Positions 27,681 through 37,408 of a DNA stretch of 64,000 bases are shown in pieces (positions within the stretch are counted from its first letter, which is position 1; every line of letters begins with the position of its first letter). A program made the translations under genes and the position numbers. Source of the DNA: Acinetobacter qingfengensis (GTDB lineage: Bacteria > Pseudomonadota > Gammaproteobacteria > Pseudomonadales > Moraxellaceae). Location of the stretch: contig NZ_VXKN01000002.1 of the NCBI RefSeq assembly GCF_008693185.1, forward strand, positions 310,001 to 374,000. Direction: 5' to 3'. The notes under the pieces are model-generated. The model was not told the DNA's origin, did no database searches, and saw nothing but the letters and a program-made list of their open reading frames with translations.

Positions 27681-28277
27681 TTAATGAATCAATTGATAAG
27701 CAATACACCACATGATTATCGCAATACACCCGTCTAAAATTTTCCATGATTGTGCATTTTGAAATATTGGTAAAAGAAATCTCGCACCATAGCCCAGACT
27801 AAAAAAGAATATCCATGAAGCAAGAATTACACCCAAGGCAAATAAATAGCGTTCCTGCATAAATTTTACAGATATTGCACCAACTAACACCACCGTATCC
27901 AGATAAACATGTGGATTTAACCATGTTAAAGCCAAACAAATCATTGCAATATGCAACAAAGATTTTGGTTCTAATTCATGATGAATTAATGCCTTCTGAG
28001 TGTTAAATACGCCCATACAATGCTTTAGACCATATAAAAATAAAAATAAGGCACCAAAATATTTTGCCAAATCTACAATCACAGGATATTGCACAATAAT
28101 TTCGCCAAAACCCCATACACCGCAAAAAATTAACAGGCTATCGGACATTGCACAAATCAAACAAATCCAGAAAACGTGTTGTTTTTTTAATCCTTGTTTG
28201 AGCACGAATACATTTTGTGCTCCAATTGCAATAATTAAAGAAAATCCTGTTGCCAAACCATATAACCATGTTGCCAT
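27681..28277 (-). CDS. argO: LysE/ArgO-type basic amino acid exporter
   Basis: 198 residues, about six membrane segments. Signature stretches: IGAQNVFVLKQGL near residue 20 and LTWLNPHVYLDTVVLVG near 118, both diagnostic of the LysE/ArgO family that exports arginine, lysine or toxic analogues. It diverges from an ArgP-like LysR regulator across 106 bp, the classic arrangement in which ArgP controls the exporter. The exact substrate is inferred. Confidence 0.92.
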   Translation of the reverse strand: MATWLYGLATGFSLIIAIGAQNVFVLKQGLKKQHVFWICLICAMSDSLLIFCGVWGFGEIIVQYPVIVDLAKYFGALFLFLYGLKHCMGVFNTQKALIHHELEPKSLLHIAMICLALTWLNPHVYLDTVVLVGAISVKFMQERYLFALGVILASWIFFFSLGYGARFLLPIFQNAQSWKILDGCIAIIMWCIAYQLIH

Positions 28278-28383
28278 TTTTATCTCAAAAACGTTATTTA
28301 AGGCAAAATTATCTATATTTTTTATACTTAAGTCAGTAAAATTAAGAATATCTTGGATAAACTAAATTTTTTTAAGGTAAACC
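28278..28383. promoter_or_regulatory. Shared control region of argO and its LysR regulator
   Basis: 106 bp between divergent genes. It contains AT-rich partly symmetric sequence around 28311-28332 that could bind the LysR protein. No certain operator is defined. Confidence 0.4.
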
Positions 28384-29268
28384 ATGTTGAACAGCAAACA
28401 ATGTCAGGCATTCTTGGCTGTAATTGAAACGGGTAGCTTTGATCAGGCAGGACAATTGCTCTGTCTTACCCCTTCTGCAATTTCACTTCGGGTACAGGCT
28501 TTAGAAAAAACATTAGGACAATTGTTATTGATTCGTGGGCGTCCCTGTACTCTCACTCAGGCTGGTCAGGATGTTCTACAATATTTGCAGCATAGCAGAC
28601 TACTAGAACAAAACTTATTACATCATTTAACAGGTCAAACCACACCAGATGAATTTTTCAAGGTACATCTTGCAGTAAATGCTGATTCACTTTCAATCTG
28701 GCTCTTGCCTGCATTACAAAACATCCTAGTTTGTCAAAGTATTGTTACGGCAATCAAAATTGATGATCAATCTTTAACGCATACCTTACTAGAAACAGGT
28801 CAGGTCAATGTTTGTATTTCGATAGAACCTGAAGCAATGCGTGGCTGTCATAGTATAAAGTTAGGTAAAATGCGTTATCGAATGATGGCAAGCCGACAAT
28901 TTCAACAAAAATGGTTTAAACATGGAATTACACGAGAAGCTTTGCGTAAAGCACCTGCAGTCTTATTTAATGAAAAAGATTATATGCACTTTGAGGTTTT
29001 ACTCACACATTATGGCTTGGCTAAAGGTACTTTTCCTTATCATACCATACCGTCTGTCAGTGCCTTTTTTGATGCGCTACAACTTGGATTGGGATATGGC
29101 ATGATACCCGATTTACAGTTGGCAACGCATTATGATTTGATTGAAGTTATGCCGAATGTCGCTATGGATATCACTTTATATTGGCACCACTGGAAACAGC
29201 AATCCAAACCTTTACAAGCCTTGACTCAACATATTGTCACAGAAGCTCGAAAAATTCTAATCCAGTAA
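28384..29268 (+). CDS. argP: LysR-type regulator ArgP
   Basis: 294 residues. The helix-turn-helix (FDQAGQLLCLTPSAISLRVQALEKTLGQLLLIRGRPC) matches ArgP/IciA, as do VNADSLSIWLLPAL and the C-terminal effector fold. ArgP activates argO when arginine is high and is also sensitive to lysine. Its divergent position next to the LysE-type exporter supports the identification. The frame is intact; the start has AAGG seven bases upstream. Confidence 0.92.
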   Translation: MLNSKQCQAFLAVIETGSFDQAGQLLCLTPSAISLRVQALEKTLGQLLLIRGRPCTLTQAGQDVLQYLQHSRLLEQNLLHHLTGQTTPDEFFKVHLAVNADSLSIWLLPALQNILVCQSIVTAIKIDDQSLTHTLLETGQVNVCISIEPEAMRGCHSIKLGKMRYRMMASRQFQQKWFKHGITREALRKAPAVLFNEKDYMHFEVLLTHYGLAKGTFPYHTIPSVSAFFDALQLGLGYGMIPDLQLATHYDLIEVMPNVAMDITLYWHHWKQQSKPLQALTQHIVTEARKILIQ

Positions 29269-29284
29269 ACTTTACAAACATGTA

Positions 29285-29482
29285 TTATAAGAATGCCCAA
29301 ATCTGCTCTTTATCTTGATTTTTTAATAAAAAAGTGCGTTCAGTATCGTCTGCAACAACAATATGATCATTGGAAATCATTTTGACCTTCAATAAAGTCC
29401 CTTCTTCGTAAACAATATCTGCAAAACCTTCTTTGCTCAAAATCAATTGTTGTTTTAAAATCACAAGTTGATTCGATGTCAT
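29285..29482 (-). CDS. Hypothetical protein, 65 residues
   Basis: Not recognised. A frame reaches 29512, but GGGAG lies just before the internal ATG at 29482, so that start is chosen (MTSNQLVILKQQLILSKEGF). It is small and soluble, rich in beta-prone residues, and converges with argP with a 16-bp gap. No motif or signal peptide is visible. Confidence 0.6.
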   Translation of the reverse strand: MTSNQLVILKQQLILSKEGFADIVYEEGTLLKVKMISNDHIVVADDTERTFLLKNQDKEQIWAFL

Positions 29483-29624
29483 TTTTGTTCTCCCATCCCT
29501 ATTGCTTGTCATTTCAGATGATTAGACACGAATCAGTCTATTGGTCTGAAATTTTGCATATTATAATTTATTGATCAAAAACCAAAATATTTGGTCAACT
29601 GATTTTGAAATACTATCGTAATAT

Positions 29625-29664
29625 ACAAAAAAAGAAAGCATTAATTTACATTAGCTACTTTCTT
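29625..29664 (-). terminator. Terminator of the urease operon
   Basis: On the minus strand AAGAAAGTAGCTAAT, a short loop and ATTAATGCTTTCTT form a stem followed by seven T, 22 bp past ureG. Confidence 0.75.
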
Positions 29665-29685
29665 AATTCTGAAAAATAATCACTT

Positions 29686-30300
29686 CTATACTTTGAATAA
29701 TCCTTGTTTTTCAATAAACTGAATTATTTCTTGCAAACCATCTTCTGTTTTCATATTAGAAAAAATGAATGGTTTATCACCACGCATGCGTTTGGCATCT
29801 TGATCCATGACATCCAGATTGGCGCCAACCATTGGTGCCAAATCAGTTTTATTAATGATGAGTAAATCTGATTTAGTAATTCCTGGTCCACCTTTACGTG
29901 GTATTTTTTCACCACCTGCCACATCAATAACATAAAGTGTGAGATCAGATAATTCCGGACTAAATGTAGCTGCCAGATTATCTCCACCACTTTCAATAAT
30001 AATCAACTCTAATCCGATAAACTTTTCACAAAGATCATCAATTGCTGCCAGATTGATCGAAGCATCCTCGCGAATTGCAGTATGTGGACAACCACCAGTT
30101 TCGACACCGACAATACGTTCAGGCGACATGGCTTCATTACGGGTTAGAAAATTAGAATCTTCTTTGGTATAAATATCATTGGTCACTACAGCCATATTAT
30201 ATTTATCACGTAAGGCACGGCATAAATTTAATGTCAATGCAGTTTTACCTGACCCTACCGGCCCACCAATACCAATACGTAACGGGCTACGTTCTGTCAT
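29686..30300 (-). CDS. ureG: Urease accessory GTPase UreG
   Basis: 204 residues. The P-loop [15 protein letters not shown] opens the protein; the metal-binding CPH motif ([15 protein letters not shown]) and NKTDLAP follow. UreG is a SIMIBI GTPase that delivers nickel to urease with UreE, UreF and UreD. It is the last gene of the operon, 17 bp after ureF, ahead of the operon terminator. Confidence 0.97.
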   Translation of the reverse strand: MTERSPLRIGIGGPVGSGKTALTLNLCRALRDKYNMAVVTNDIYTKEDSNFLTRNEAMSPERIVGVETGGCPHTAIREDASINLAAIDDLCEKFIGLELIIIESGGDNLAATFSPELSDLTLYVIDVAGGEKIPRKGGPGITKSDLLIINKTDLAPMVGANLDVMDQDAKRMRGDKPFIFSNMKTEDGLQEIIQFIEKQGLFKV

Positions 30301-30317
30301 GATTTTTTCCTTTCATT

Positions 30318-30980
30318 TTATGATCTAAATAAGCGTGAATATTGTGTTTCATGCTGCATACTCAACATTGCATAATGTGGCAATGCACTACTCAGTTCAT
30401 GATCCTGGATTGCCAATGCTAGTTGAATTGCTGCGGGAATTTGTTGGTGTAAATGCCATAAAATCCGTTGCCCACCCATTTGTCCTAATGGTACAGTTTT
30501 GACAGCTGCCAATACTTGATTTTCCAGAACTGTGAATGCATAAGCTGTTAATATATCAGTAACATTTAGCCCTAGTCTGCCACAAAGTTGCGCATAAACC
30601 GGTACAAAACCAAACTGTTTTTTCACCACCACAGATTGCCTAAGTACATCTTTAATCCATGCATTTAGAGAGAATGCCAATTGCTGTGATTCAGCCAACA
30701 ATTCTTTACTTTCACGGCTGGCCTGATAATAAGTGGCCCAATGTAAAAATACCTTTTCATCTGCATAATATTGCAACATACGTTTGAGAATAGGTAATTC
30801 AAAACGCACCAATAGTAATGCTAATACATCTTCAAAATAAGCAATGCTGCTTTGCTCATCATGTATTAAACCCAAATTAATAGCACTTTCAACACCTTGC
30901 GAGTAACAATAGGCACCTACAGGTAAAGCTGTTGATGATAACGTCAACAGTTTAAGTAAATGTGCAGCGTCAATGGACAT
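30318..30980 (-). CDS. ureF: Urease accessory protein UreF
   Basis: 220 residues, all-helical. UreF acts as the GTPase-checking partner of UreG within the UreDFG complex. Visible family features: [19 protein letters not shown] near the start and the conserved [16 protein letters not shown] stretch ([12 protein letters not shown]). Its start overlaps the end of ureE by 11 bp, so the two are translationally coupled. Confidence 0.95.
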   Translation of the reverse strand: MSIDAAHLLKLLTLSSTALPVGAYCYSQGVESAINLGLIHDEQSSIAYFEDVLALLLVRFELPILKRMLQYYADEKVFLHWATYYQASRESKELLAESQQLAFSLNAWIKDVLRQSVVVKKQFGFVPVYAQLCGRLGLNVTDILTAYAFTVLENQVLAAVKTVPLGQMGGQRILWHLHQQIPAAIQLALAIQDHELSSALPHYAMLSMQHETQYSRLFRS

Positions 30981-31449
30981 GATGAATCGACTTGACTGGG
31001 CTTAAGCGATGATCATGACTGTGCTGTGCATAAGCACCACTTTCAGGTTCAAACGGATGCTCAACTTCTTTCACCTCCAAACCCAAACCTTTAACCATTT
31101 CTGCAAGCACATGATCAGGTTCAAAATATAATGCGTATGGTGTAAGCATTAACGGTACATGTCGATTTCCCAGATGATAAGCGGCTTTGAGCAATTCGAA
31201 ATCAGTTTTGGCAGTAATTTGCATCAATTCTTCTGGTTTGGCATCAATACGCAATACGTCACCTTGTTCACTCACGATATAGGAGCCACTGCGTAAAATA
31301 CCTGTACGGGGCAAATCTATACCGATATCTACGCCATTGTTTAATGTGGCACGAAAACGGGATTTCTGCCGGATATCGAAGGTCAATTCAACCTGATCAA
31401 AAGCTTGCTCTTGTGTAATCTGTTCAAGACGTTGGGTATAGATTTTCAT
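30970..31449 (-). CDS. ureE: Urease nickel metallochaperone UreE
   Basis: 159 residues. The N-terminal peptide-binding domain is followed by the metal-binding domain with [20 protein letters not shown], whose histidine coordinates nickel. The C-terminal tail has scattered histidines (HSHDHRL...HHVH), shorter than the poly-His tail of Klebsiella. Its ATG overlaps the stop of the phosphatase gene by one base (TAATG). Confidence 0.95.
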   Translation of the reverse strand: MKIYTQRLEQITQEQAFDQVELTFDIRQKSRFRATLNNGVDIGIDLPRTGILRSGSYIVSEQGDVLRIDAKPEELMQITAKTDFELLKAAYHLGNRHVPLMLTPYALYFEPDHVLAEMVKGLGLEVKEVEHPFEPESGAYAQHSHDHRLSPVKSIHHVH

Positions 31450-32039
31450 TATATTTCCTGATCATAAATAAAATATTCAGTATTGCCAATTGGATCATTC
31501 AACATTCGTTCACGAAAATCATGCATCAACTGCTGTGATAATTCACGATTTTCTAGTGCAATAAATTTAAATAATGTCAAAAATTGCCCGTGACTGAAAA
31601 CATGTAAATGTTCAGTCGTGTATTGTTGCTGTAATAACTTCAATTCATAAACAAATTGATCAACACGTCGATAAAACATTTCAAATGATTCAGCATCATC
31701 GGCATCTCGATAATACAGATCGGCACGTTGCCAATAATCACTCACCCAAGGCTGACGTTGTTGTAAAGTTGTGTTTTTACACTTTGCGTCAGAGAGATAA
31801 GAAAACTCTTCTATTGCATAAATTTCAGGCTCGACATCATCACGCAGCAAAAGAGGTGCTGCGGTCTGCCTGGTTCGCAAATAAGATGAAATTAAGACAC
31901 GTTGGGCTCTCGGCAATTGCTGTAATAAGGCTTGCGCTTGCTGATGCCCAATATCTGTTAATGGAATAGTTGCATGTGAATTTGTCCGCTCATTTACATT
32001 GCCTACGCTTTGTGCATGACGAATCAAATAAATTGACAT
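31449..32039 (-). CDS. Histidine phosphatase family protein inside the urease operon
   Basis: 196 residues with the RHG core: [11 protein letters not shown] at the N-terminus provides the phospho-accepting histidine, followed by [12 protein letters not shown], and [12 protein letters not shown] supplies the second histidine. The family covers phosphoglycerate-mutase-like phosphatases with many substrates. It lies 9 bp after ureC and overlaps ureE by one base, so it is translated as part of the urease operon. It is not a known urease component; its role there is unknown. Confidence 0.9.
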   Translation of the reverse strand: MSIYLIRHAQSVGNVNERTNSHATIPLTDIGHQQAQALLQQLPRAQRVLISSYLRTRQTAAPLLLRDDVEPEIYAIEEFSYLSDAKCKNTTLQQRQPWVSDYWQRADLYYRDADDAESFEMFYRRVDQFVYELKLLQQQYTTEHLHVFSHGQFLTLFKFIALENRELSQQLMHDFRERMLNDPIGNTEYFIYDQEI

Positions 32040-32048
32040 CTTAACCCC

Positions 32049-33749
32049 TTAAAACAAAAAATATCGCTGTGCCATTGGTAATATTTCTGCTGGTTCACAG
32101 GTAAGTAATTCACCATCTGCACGCACCTCGTAAGTTTCTGGATGCACATCCATAACCGGAGTTGAGGTATTATGTTTCATATCTTTTTTACTGATATTAC
32201 GGGTATTTTTACAAGCACTAACCATTTTTTTCAAATCAAGTTGCTGATGTACTTTTGCATCAATTGCCGCCTGGGATAAAAAAGTGAAGCATGTACGATG
32301 TACCCCACGAGGATAAGCCCCAAACATTGGACGATAATGCACAGGTTGAGGTGTTGGAATTGATGCATTAATATCACCCATTGGTGCAGCAGCAATCATG
32401 CCACCTTTAATAATCATAGAAGGTTTCACGCCAAAGAATGCAGGTTTCCACAATACCAAATCTGCCAGTTTACCCTCTTCTACCGAACCGACCTCATGAC
32501 TTAAACCGTGTGTGATAGCAGGGTTAATGGTGTATTTGGCAATATAACGCTTTACACGATGATTATCGTTACATGCGTTATCTCCCGCCAATGCACCACG
32601 CTGAATTTTCATTTTATGTGCCGTTTGCCAAGTACGAATAATCACTTCACCTACTCGCCCCATCGCTTGCGAGTCGGAGGACATCATGGCAATTGCCCCC
32701 ATATCCTGCAAAATATCTTCTGCAGCAATGGTTTCGCGGCGAATACGGCTTTCTGCAAAGGCAATATCCTCAGCAATTGCAGAATCCAGATGATGGCATA
32801 CCATCAACATATCCAAATGCTCATCAATCGTATTGACTGTATAAGGCCGAGTTGGATTAGTTGAAGATGGCAAAACATTATGTTGACCAATAGCTTTTAA
32901 AATGTCTGGTGCATGCCCACCACCTGCACCCTCGGTATGATAGGTGTGAATGGTACGGTCTTTAAATGCAGCCAGTGTTTCCTCAAGAAAACCACCTTCA
33001 TTCAAGGTATCGGTATGAATGGCAACCTGTACATCAAACTCATCGGCAACACTCAAACAATTATCAATTGCTGCGGGTGTCGAACCCCAATCTTCATGCA
33101 GTTTCAAGCCAATCACACCCGCTTTAATTTGCTCCCGAACGGGTTCTGGCAAACTCAGATTACCTTTACCTAGCAAACCAATATTCATGGGTAAATCATC
33201 GATAGCCTGAAGCATGGTGCCAATATGCCATGGCCCAGGGGTTACAGTAGTTGCGGATGTTCCCGCAGCAGGCCCCGTGCCGCCTCCAACCATCGTCGTT
33301 ACACCACTCATCAATGCTGTTTCAACCTGTTGTGGACAAATCCAGTGAATATGTGTATCAATCGCTCCAGCCGTCAAAATTTGGCCTTCACCAGCAATAA
33401 CTTCGGTCGCAGCACCTAAAGGAATACTAATATCGGGTTGAATGTCTGGATTACCGGCTTTACCAATTTTCCAGATACGTCCGTTTTTTAGACCAACATC
33501 GGCTTTAATAATTCCCCACCAATCGACAATTAAAGCATTGGTAATCACCGTATCTGCCACTTCATTGGCCAGCATTTGTGATTGCCCCATACCATCACGA
33601 ATGACTTTTCCTCCACCGAATTTGACTTCCTCACCGTATGTGGTCAGGTCTTTCTCAACCTGAATAAATAATTCTGTATCAGCTAGACGAACACGATCCC
33701 CAACTGTAGGACCAAACATTTCTGCATAGGCACGGCGTGACATTTTCAT
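32049..33749 (-). CDS. ureC: Urease alpha subunit
   Basis: 566 residues, the usual length. It is the catalytic subunit hydrolysing urea at a dinuclear nickel site. Landmarks: [25 protein letters not shown] at the N-terminus, [11 protein letters not shown] (nickel histidines), GLKLHEDWG (the carbamylated lysine), [12 protein letters not shown], and MVCHHLD with the flap cysteine and histidine. All catalytic residues are present. The ATG at 33749 has AAGG upstream. It follows the embedded GNAT gene by 16 bp. Confidence 0.98.
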   Translation of the reverse strand: MKMSRRAYAEMFGPTVGDRVRLADTELFIQVEKDLTTYGEEVKFGGGKVIRDGMGQSQMLANEVADTVITNALIVDWWGIIKADVGLKNGRIWKIGKAGNPDIQPDISIPLGAATEVIAGEGQILTAGAIDTHIHWICPQQVETALMSGVTTMVGGGTGPAAGTSATTVTPGPWHIGTMLQAIDDLPMNIGLLGKGNLSLPEPVREQIKAGVIGLKLHEDWGSTPAAIDNCLSVADEFDVQVAIHTDTLNEGGFLEETLAAFKDRTIHTYHTEGAGGGHAPDILKAIGQHNVLPSSTNPTRPYTVNTIDEHLDMLMVCHHLDSAIAEDIAFAESRIRRETIAAEDILQDMGAIAMMSSDSQAMGRVGEVIIRTWQTAHKMKIQRGALAGDNACNDNHRVKRYIAKYTINPAITHGLSHEVGSVEEGKLADLVLWKPAFFGVKPSMIIKGGMIAAAPMGDINASIPTPQPVHYRPMFGAYPRGVHRTCFTFLSQAAIDAKVHQQLDLKKMVSACKNTRNISKKDMKHNTSTPVMDVHPETYEVRADGELLTCEPAEILPMAQRYFLF

Positions 33750-33765
33750 GGATGTATACCTTATA

Positions 33766-34218
33766 TTAAGTGTTATTTGAGAGGTAAGTTTTTTTCATCG
33801 GAATAAAACGTAGTCCCCGATCTTCAATGACAGATTGTGTTGGCATAAAGCCAAAATGTTGATAGATTTTTTCGGCATAACAACTTGAATTCACCGTCAC
33901 TGCCAAAATATTTTCAGCTCGTATTTTATTTTCGACAAACTGCCACATTTTTTTACCGACTCCCTGATGCTGATAACGTTGATCTACAAAGAAATGCAGT
34001 AAATGTGCAGGCTTTTGATAAGCAATTGCACCGATAATCAGCTCAGCATCACTATAAACAAAATACTCAACATCAGCTAAACCCAGTACTTTTAAAATAC
34101 TTTGATAATTAAGACATTGTCGTCCCATATTATCCACAGCAAAATCATCAATATATGGTTGAATAATTGCTTCAATTGCAGCAGCATCTGTCAATTGAGC
34201 TGGACGAATCCCATTCAT
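33766..34218 (-). CDS. GNAT family N-acetyltransferase inside the urease operon
   Basis: 150 residues from ATG 34218 ([18 protein letters not shown]), a typical GNAT start. The open frame extends to 34341 but that part overlaps ureB. The acetyl-CoA loop appears as [15 protein letters not shown], followed by [15 protein letters not shown]. The start comes one base after the ureB stop, so it is coupled to ureB and sits between ureB and ureC. The substrate is unknown; it is not a recognised urease factor. Confidence 0.88.
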   Translation of the reverse strand: MNGIRPAQLTDAAAIEAIIQPYIDDFAVDNMGRQCLNYQSILKVLGLADVEYFVYSDAELIIGAIAYQKPAHLLHFFVDQRYQHQGVGKKMWQFVENKIRAENILAVTVNSSCYAEKIYQHFGFMPTQSVIEDRGLRFIPMKKTYLSNNT

Positions 34219-34219
34219 A

Positions 34220-34528
34220 TTAATCCAGTTTTCCCATAATTCGGCCGGCAAAACCATAGACTTCCCGTTTACCTGCCAATGCAACCAATTCAATTTCCCG
34301 ATTTTGTCCCGGCTCAAAACGCACTGCTGTTCCTGCGGCAATATTTAGCCGAAAACCTTTTGCAGCTTCACGATCAAATTGCAACGCATCATTGGCTTCA
34401 AAAAAATGAAAATGTGACCCAACTTGAATAGGACGATCACCACTATTTGTGACAATCAGTTTTTTTATCAAACGCCCTGTATTTAATTCAATATCACTAT
34501 CATCAGTAATAATTTCACCAGGAATCAT
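34220..34528 (-). CDS. ureB: Urease beta subunit
   Basis: 102 residues starting [15 protein letters not shown], the canonical UreB N-terminus. The ATG at 34528 has AGGAG six bases upstream; a GTG one codon earlier is closer to the ribosome-binding site and less likely. Conserved [21 protein letters not shown] and RFEPGQ are present. It packs with UreA and UreC in the (UreABC)3 enzyme. It begins 9 bp after ureA. Confidence 0.96.
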   Translation of the reverse strand: MIPGEIITDDSDIELNTGRLIKKLIVTNSGDRPIQVGSHFHFFEANDALQFDREAAKGFRLNIAAGTAVRFEPGQNREIELVALAGKREVYGFAGRIMGKLD

Positions 34529-34537
34529 CACATTCTC

Positions 34538-34840
34538 CTAAACAATCGGTTGATGCACTGTCACCAGTTTTGAACCATCCGGAAAAGTCGCCTCTACCTG
34601 AACTTCAGCAATCATATCAGCAACCCCATTCATTACATCATCACGTGTCAACAAGGTTGTACCATAATGCATGAGTTCAGCCACAGTCATTCCGTCACGT
34701 GCACCTTCTAACAGTGCAGCTGAAATAAAAGCAATTGCCTCTGGATAATTTAACTTCAATCCTCTTGCTTTACGACGTTCCGCGACCAATCCAGCAGTAA
34801 AAATCAATAATTTATCTTTTTCGGTTGGATTAAGTTCCAT
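34538..34840 (-). CDS. ureA: Urease gamma subunit
   Basis: 100 residues, exact family length. [37 protein letters not shown] and [21 protein letters not shown] are typical. It is the small structural subunit of urease. The genes for gamma and beta are separate, as in most bacteria. It follows ureD by 108 bp. Confidence 0.97.
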   Translation of the reverse strand: MELNPTEKDKLLIFTAGLVAERRKARGLKLNYPEAIAFISAALLEGARDGMTVAELMHYGTTLLTRDDVMNGVADMIAEVQVEATFPDGSKLVTVHQPIV

Positions 34841-34948
34841 ATACCTTTCCTAATTTAATCTAAAAATGATTTAAGCAAAATATATGCTCAAATTTTTGCA
34901 AACTCATATAAAAATACTGAAAATTAACAAATTTTATGCAATTATTCT

Positions 34949-35836
34949 TTAAGTTCGCCAAATTCTTGGAAACTCTTCATCTAATTCATACCAGTAAAAT
35001 CTTAATCTGGCACGAATTGCCGCAAAAGCATCATGACACTGTCTAACATCATCGCCTAAAAATCTGGCGCAAATTACATCGCCCAAGATGGTTAGATGAA
35101 TCGGTAAATCCATACGCATCATCAGTTCACGAATACGCTCCAATTGCTGCTCAAGTATAGTGCTACTACGATATTGAATCGGTGCAACCGCCCAAAAACT
35201 TCCCATAACGGCTTTACCATTCATCCCCAAACAAGAAGATAAAAAACGATCTTTACCAGAAAATCGCAGACGATCTGAAACCAGCAACATATTATCTCTA
35301 AATAATTGAAAATTATTACAATATAGACCCGTATTAAAGTTTTCCTGCCGGGCTTGTCGACCAATAACCAGCATATCCCAACCAATAAAACTGGCATGTT
35401 GGTGTAAATGAATGCGTGTTTCAGATTCAGCAATCGCACCATCAAATAGCATAGTTTCTTGAGGCAACCATTCCAAAATACCCTGTTGATCAACATTTAA
35501 ATCAATATGTTGATAGGCTGTTTTAGCACTAGTTTTATACCATTTTCCAGCTCCGGGTGTTGTAATCACAGCATGCGCTTGGTTTTTTACATTGATTTTA
35601 AAAGTAATATGATCACCACCAGCAATCCCTGCTGGTGGATGCACAATAATCGCATGACATACACCAGTTTTTTCAGGCCACAGCATTTTTTGCACCCTTA
35701 CAGGGCCAAAATGCCTCCTATGAGTCATAACGGTGCGATTAGTGCGCTGTTCAAACCCAAGTTCTAATTGAGCACACCAGCATTGTTGCTGTATCTTGCT
35801 GTATCTTGCTGATTTTTGCATGATTTTGTTGCACAC
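34949..35836 (-). CDS. ureD: Urease accessory protein UreD
   Basis: 295 residues from a GTG at 35836, or 290 from the ATG at 35821; neither has a strong ribosome-binding site, so the start is unsettled. UreD (UreH) scaffolds the accessory complex on apo-urease. Visible: [26 protein letters not shown] and [13 protein letters not shown], all conserved. It is the first gene of the operon. A small tandem repeat (TGTATCTTGC twice, about 35790-35810) encodes part of its N-terminus. Confidence 0.94.
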   Translation of the reverse strand: MCNKIMQKSARYSKIQQQCWCAQLELGFEQRTNRTVMTHRRHFGPVRVQKMLWPEKTGVCHAIIVHPPAGIAGGDHITFKINVKNQAHAVITTPGAGKWYKTSAKTAYQHIDLNVDQQGILEWLPQETMLFDGAIAESETRIHLHQHASFIGWDMLVIGRQARQENFNTGLYCNNFQLFRDNMLLVSDRLRFSGKDRFLSSCLGMNGKAVMGSFWAVAPIQYRSSTILEQQLERIRELMMRMDLPIHLTILGDVICARFLGDDVRQCHDAFAAIRARLRFYWYELDEEFPRIWRT

Positions 35837-35981
35837 CCATCTCTTTATTCAAAATAATTCTATACTCTTGCTAATGTAAAGCGAAATTTACGCCAAACCA
35901 AGATAAACACATACAATTAAATGTCTTTTCTTAATTTTTTATTTTGAAATGTCAATATTATAGACTAGCAGACCATTCATA

Positions 35982-36000
35982 AATATTATATTATAACATT
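35982..36000 (+). promoter_or_regulatory. Zur-like operator upstream of the alternative L36 gene
   Basis: AATATTATA-T-TATAACATT is an imperfect palindrome (8 of 9 positions pair) and matches the general gammaproteobacterial Zur box, AATGTTATA-N-TATAACATT, at all but one position. It ends 27 bp before the L36 start codon, so a bound repressor could block the promoter. Assignment is by pattern, not by a computed search. Confidence 0.65.
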
Positions 36001-36027
36001 CCAAACAAACAAAAGGTCATTTTGAAT

Positions 36028-36153
36028 ATGCAAGTATTATCTTCCTTAAAATCAGCCAAAAAACGCGCGTCAGACTGCCAGATTGTTCGACGCCGTGGCA
36101 AGCTTTATGTCATTTGTAAGTCCAATCCCAGATTTAAAGCACGACAGGGTTAA
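36028..36153 (+). CDS. ykgO: Alternative (zinc-independent) ribosomal protein L36, YkgO type
   Basis: 41 residues beginning [20 protein letters not shown] and containing [21 protein letters not shown], very close to E. coli YkgO. The standard L36 holds zinc with four ligands; this paralogue lacks that full set and replaces it under zinc starvation to free zinc. It is short, and no stop interrupts it. A Zur-like palindrome sits just upstream, fitting that role. An independent promoter is expected. Confidence 0.9.
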   Translation: MQVLSSLKSAKKRASDCQIVRRRGKLYVICKSNPRFKARQG

Positions 36154-36202
36154 ACAAATTTCCAGCAAACTTTTACATACAACATTTTTATTCTGTTTAT
36201 TC

Positions 36203-36238
36203 TATATAGCATCTATTTTTATAATCAGGTGCTATATA
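36203..36238 (+). repeat. Inverted repeat overlapping the NlpE-like gene's leader
   Basis: TATATAGCA (36203-36211) and TGCTATATA (36230-36238) form a perfect 9-bp inverted repeat, the second arm ending two bases before the proposed ATG and next to the AGG. Confidence 0.4.
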
Positions 36239-36240
36239 AT

Positions 36241-36717
36241 ATGATGAACAAATCTCTATTACCGATACTTTCAATAACTGCTGCACTGATTTTAGTTGGC
36301 TGTAATAGTGCCAATCAACCTCAAAATACTCAATTATCTGAAAATCAACAATCACCACTTTCTCAACAAAGTCATTCTGATACAGCGCACACAGCAGAAA
36401 ACGCTCTAGATTGGGATGGTATTTATCAAGGTACTTTACCTTGTGCAGATTGTCCGGGAATTAAAACCGTGTTAACGCTGCATGCGGATAAGACATACAA
36501 ACTTGAGGAAACGTATCTGGAAAGGAATGTGCAACCAATTATCACTGAAGGAACTTTTCAGTTTGACAAAAATCAAAGCTCAATCATTACACTTGATAGC
36601 GCCAGCCAAAATCGTAAATTCTTTATTGGTGAAAACTTTGCCAATGCACTAGATTTAGAGGGTAATCCTATTACTGGTGCCCTACAACAATATTATAAGC
36701 TGAATAAAGTTCAATAA
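36241..36717 (+). CDS. NlpE-like outer membrane lipoprotein
   Basis: 158 residues from ATG 36241 (a GTG four codons earlier is also possible). The lipobox ILVGC gives a lipidated cysteine after a 20-residue signal, followed by a Ser/Gln-rich linker. The mature domain, WDGIYQGTLPCADCPGIKT with the CADC motif, is the N-terminal barrel of NlpE, an E. coli lipoprotein that reports envelope and copper stress through Cpx. NlpE's C-terminal OB domain is missing, so only the first domain is shared. Outer membrane location is inferred. Confidence 0.85.
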   Translation: MMNKSLLPILSITAALILVGCNSANQPQNTQLSENQQSPLSQQSHSDTAHTAENALDWDGIYQGTLPCADCPGIKTVLTLHADKTYKLEETYLERNVQPIITEGTFQFDKNQSSIITLDSASQNRKFFIGENFANALDLEGNPITGALQQYYKLNKVQ

Positions 36718-36824
36718 TTTAGAGGATGTAACTGTACGCAATATATTCAATCAATACATCACCTTTTGAATCGTGAAATCTTGCCAGCTTCAAATAATTC
36801 TGATAATTTAATTGGAAACTTAGG

Positions 36825-36841
36825 GTCTGACCAAATCAGAC
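36825..36841 (+). repeat. Short hairpin in an intergenic region
   Basis: GTCTGA and TCAGAC with a 5-base loop lie 55 bp before the next gene. There is no T-run. Its role is unknown. Confidence 0.3.
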
Positions 36842-36896
36842 AGTGTGGATTTAAACCAACTTGCCAGCACTTAAATGGCTAAATAGGAGCAAAATA

Positions 36897-37325
36897 ATGC
36901 AGACATTGACCATACCTCAAATATTTTCTCGTTGGTCTTTTTATCAATATCATTATCAATCACTTATTCAACAACCAGAATGTTATACTATTCTGGTTGA
37001 GAATGCCTTTATTACAGTATTCCCTTTCAGAAAAGTACAGCTTTATTTGGGAGATTTATTACAATTATGGTTTAGTCGGCACTGGCAAGTACAACCAACC
37101 TGCCAATTATTTGAAAATCTTCTACAAGTTACGAAAAATTTACAGCATACTCCAGTTTTTGTTTACCAAATCCAAGCCAATCTCCTGACAGGATCTCATT
37201 GTGCTGAAGTCTGGGATCAGTCTGCCTGTCACAAGCAATCTACCCAAATTGATCATGCTTTACGTTATTGGATAACTTACAGATTATTACAAAAGCCAGC
37301 CAACGTACAAACAATCTATGCGTAA
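36897..37325 (+). CDS. Hypothetical protein, 142 residues
   Basis: Not recognised. Start MQTLTIPQIFSRWSFYQYHY has AGGAG seven bases upstream, so it is preferred over the longer frame from 36861. The protein is soluble, rich in aromatic residues and glutamine, with two cysteines near the C-terminus and no signal peptide. It is monocistronic, ending just before a bidirectional terminator. No function is proposed. Confidence 0.7.
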   Translation: MQTLTIPQIFSRWSFYQYHYQSLIQQPECYTILVENAFITVFPFRKVQLYLGDLLQLWFSRHWQVQPTCQLFENLLQVTKNLQHTPVFVYQIQANLLTGSHCAEVWDQSACHKQSTQIDHALRYWITYRLLQKPANVQTIYA

Positions 37326-37369
37326 TGTAACCTACATCATAATTTATAAATTATTGAACTTTTAACTAA

Positions 37370-37397
37370 AATAGCCAGAGTATTTCATCTGGCTATT
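37370..37397. terminator. Bidirectional terminator between convergent genes
   Basis: AATAGCCAGA and TCTGGCTATT, a 10-bp perfect stem with an 8-base loop, lie between the stops at 37325 and 37409. Confidence 0.8.
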
Positions 37398-37408
37398 GAA
37401 AATGAAAT

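Noticed and set aside
29581..29595. ACCAAAATATTTGGT palindrome between ureG and the small hypothetical gene
   Set aside because: AT-rich symmetric sequence without a clear promoter context; no regulator suggested.
36780..36868. Direct repeat of CTTGCCAGC 80 bp apart
   Set aside because: Too short and isolated to claim a function.
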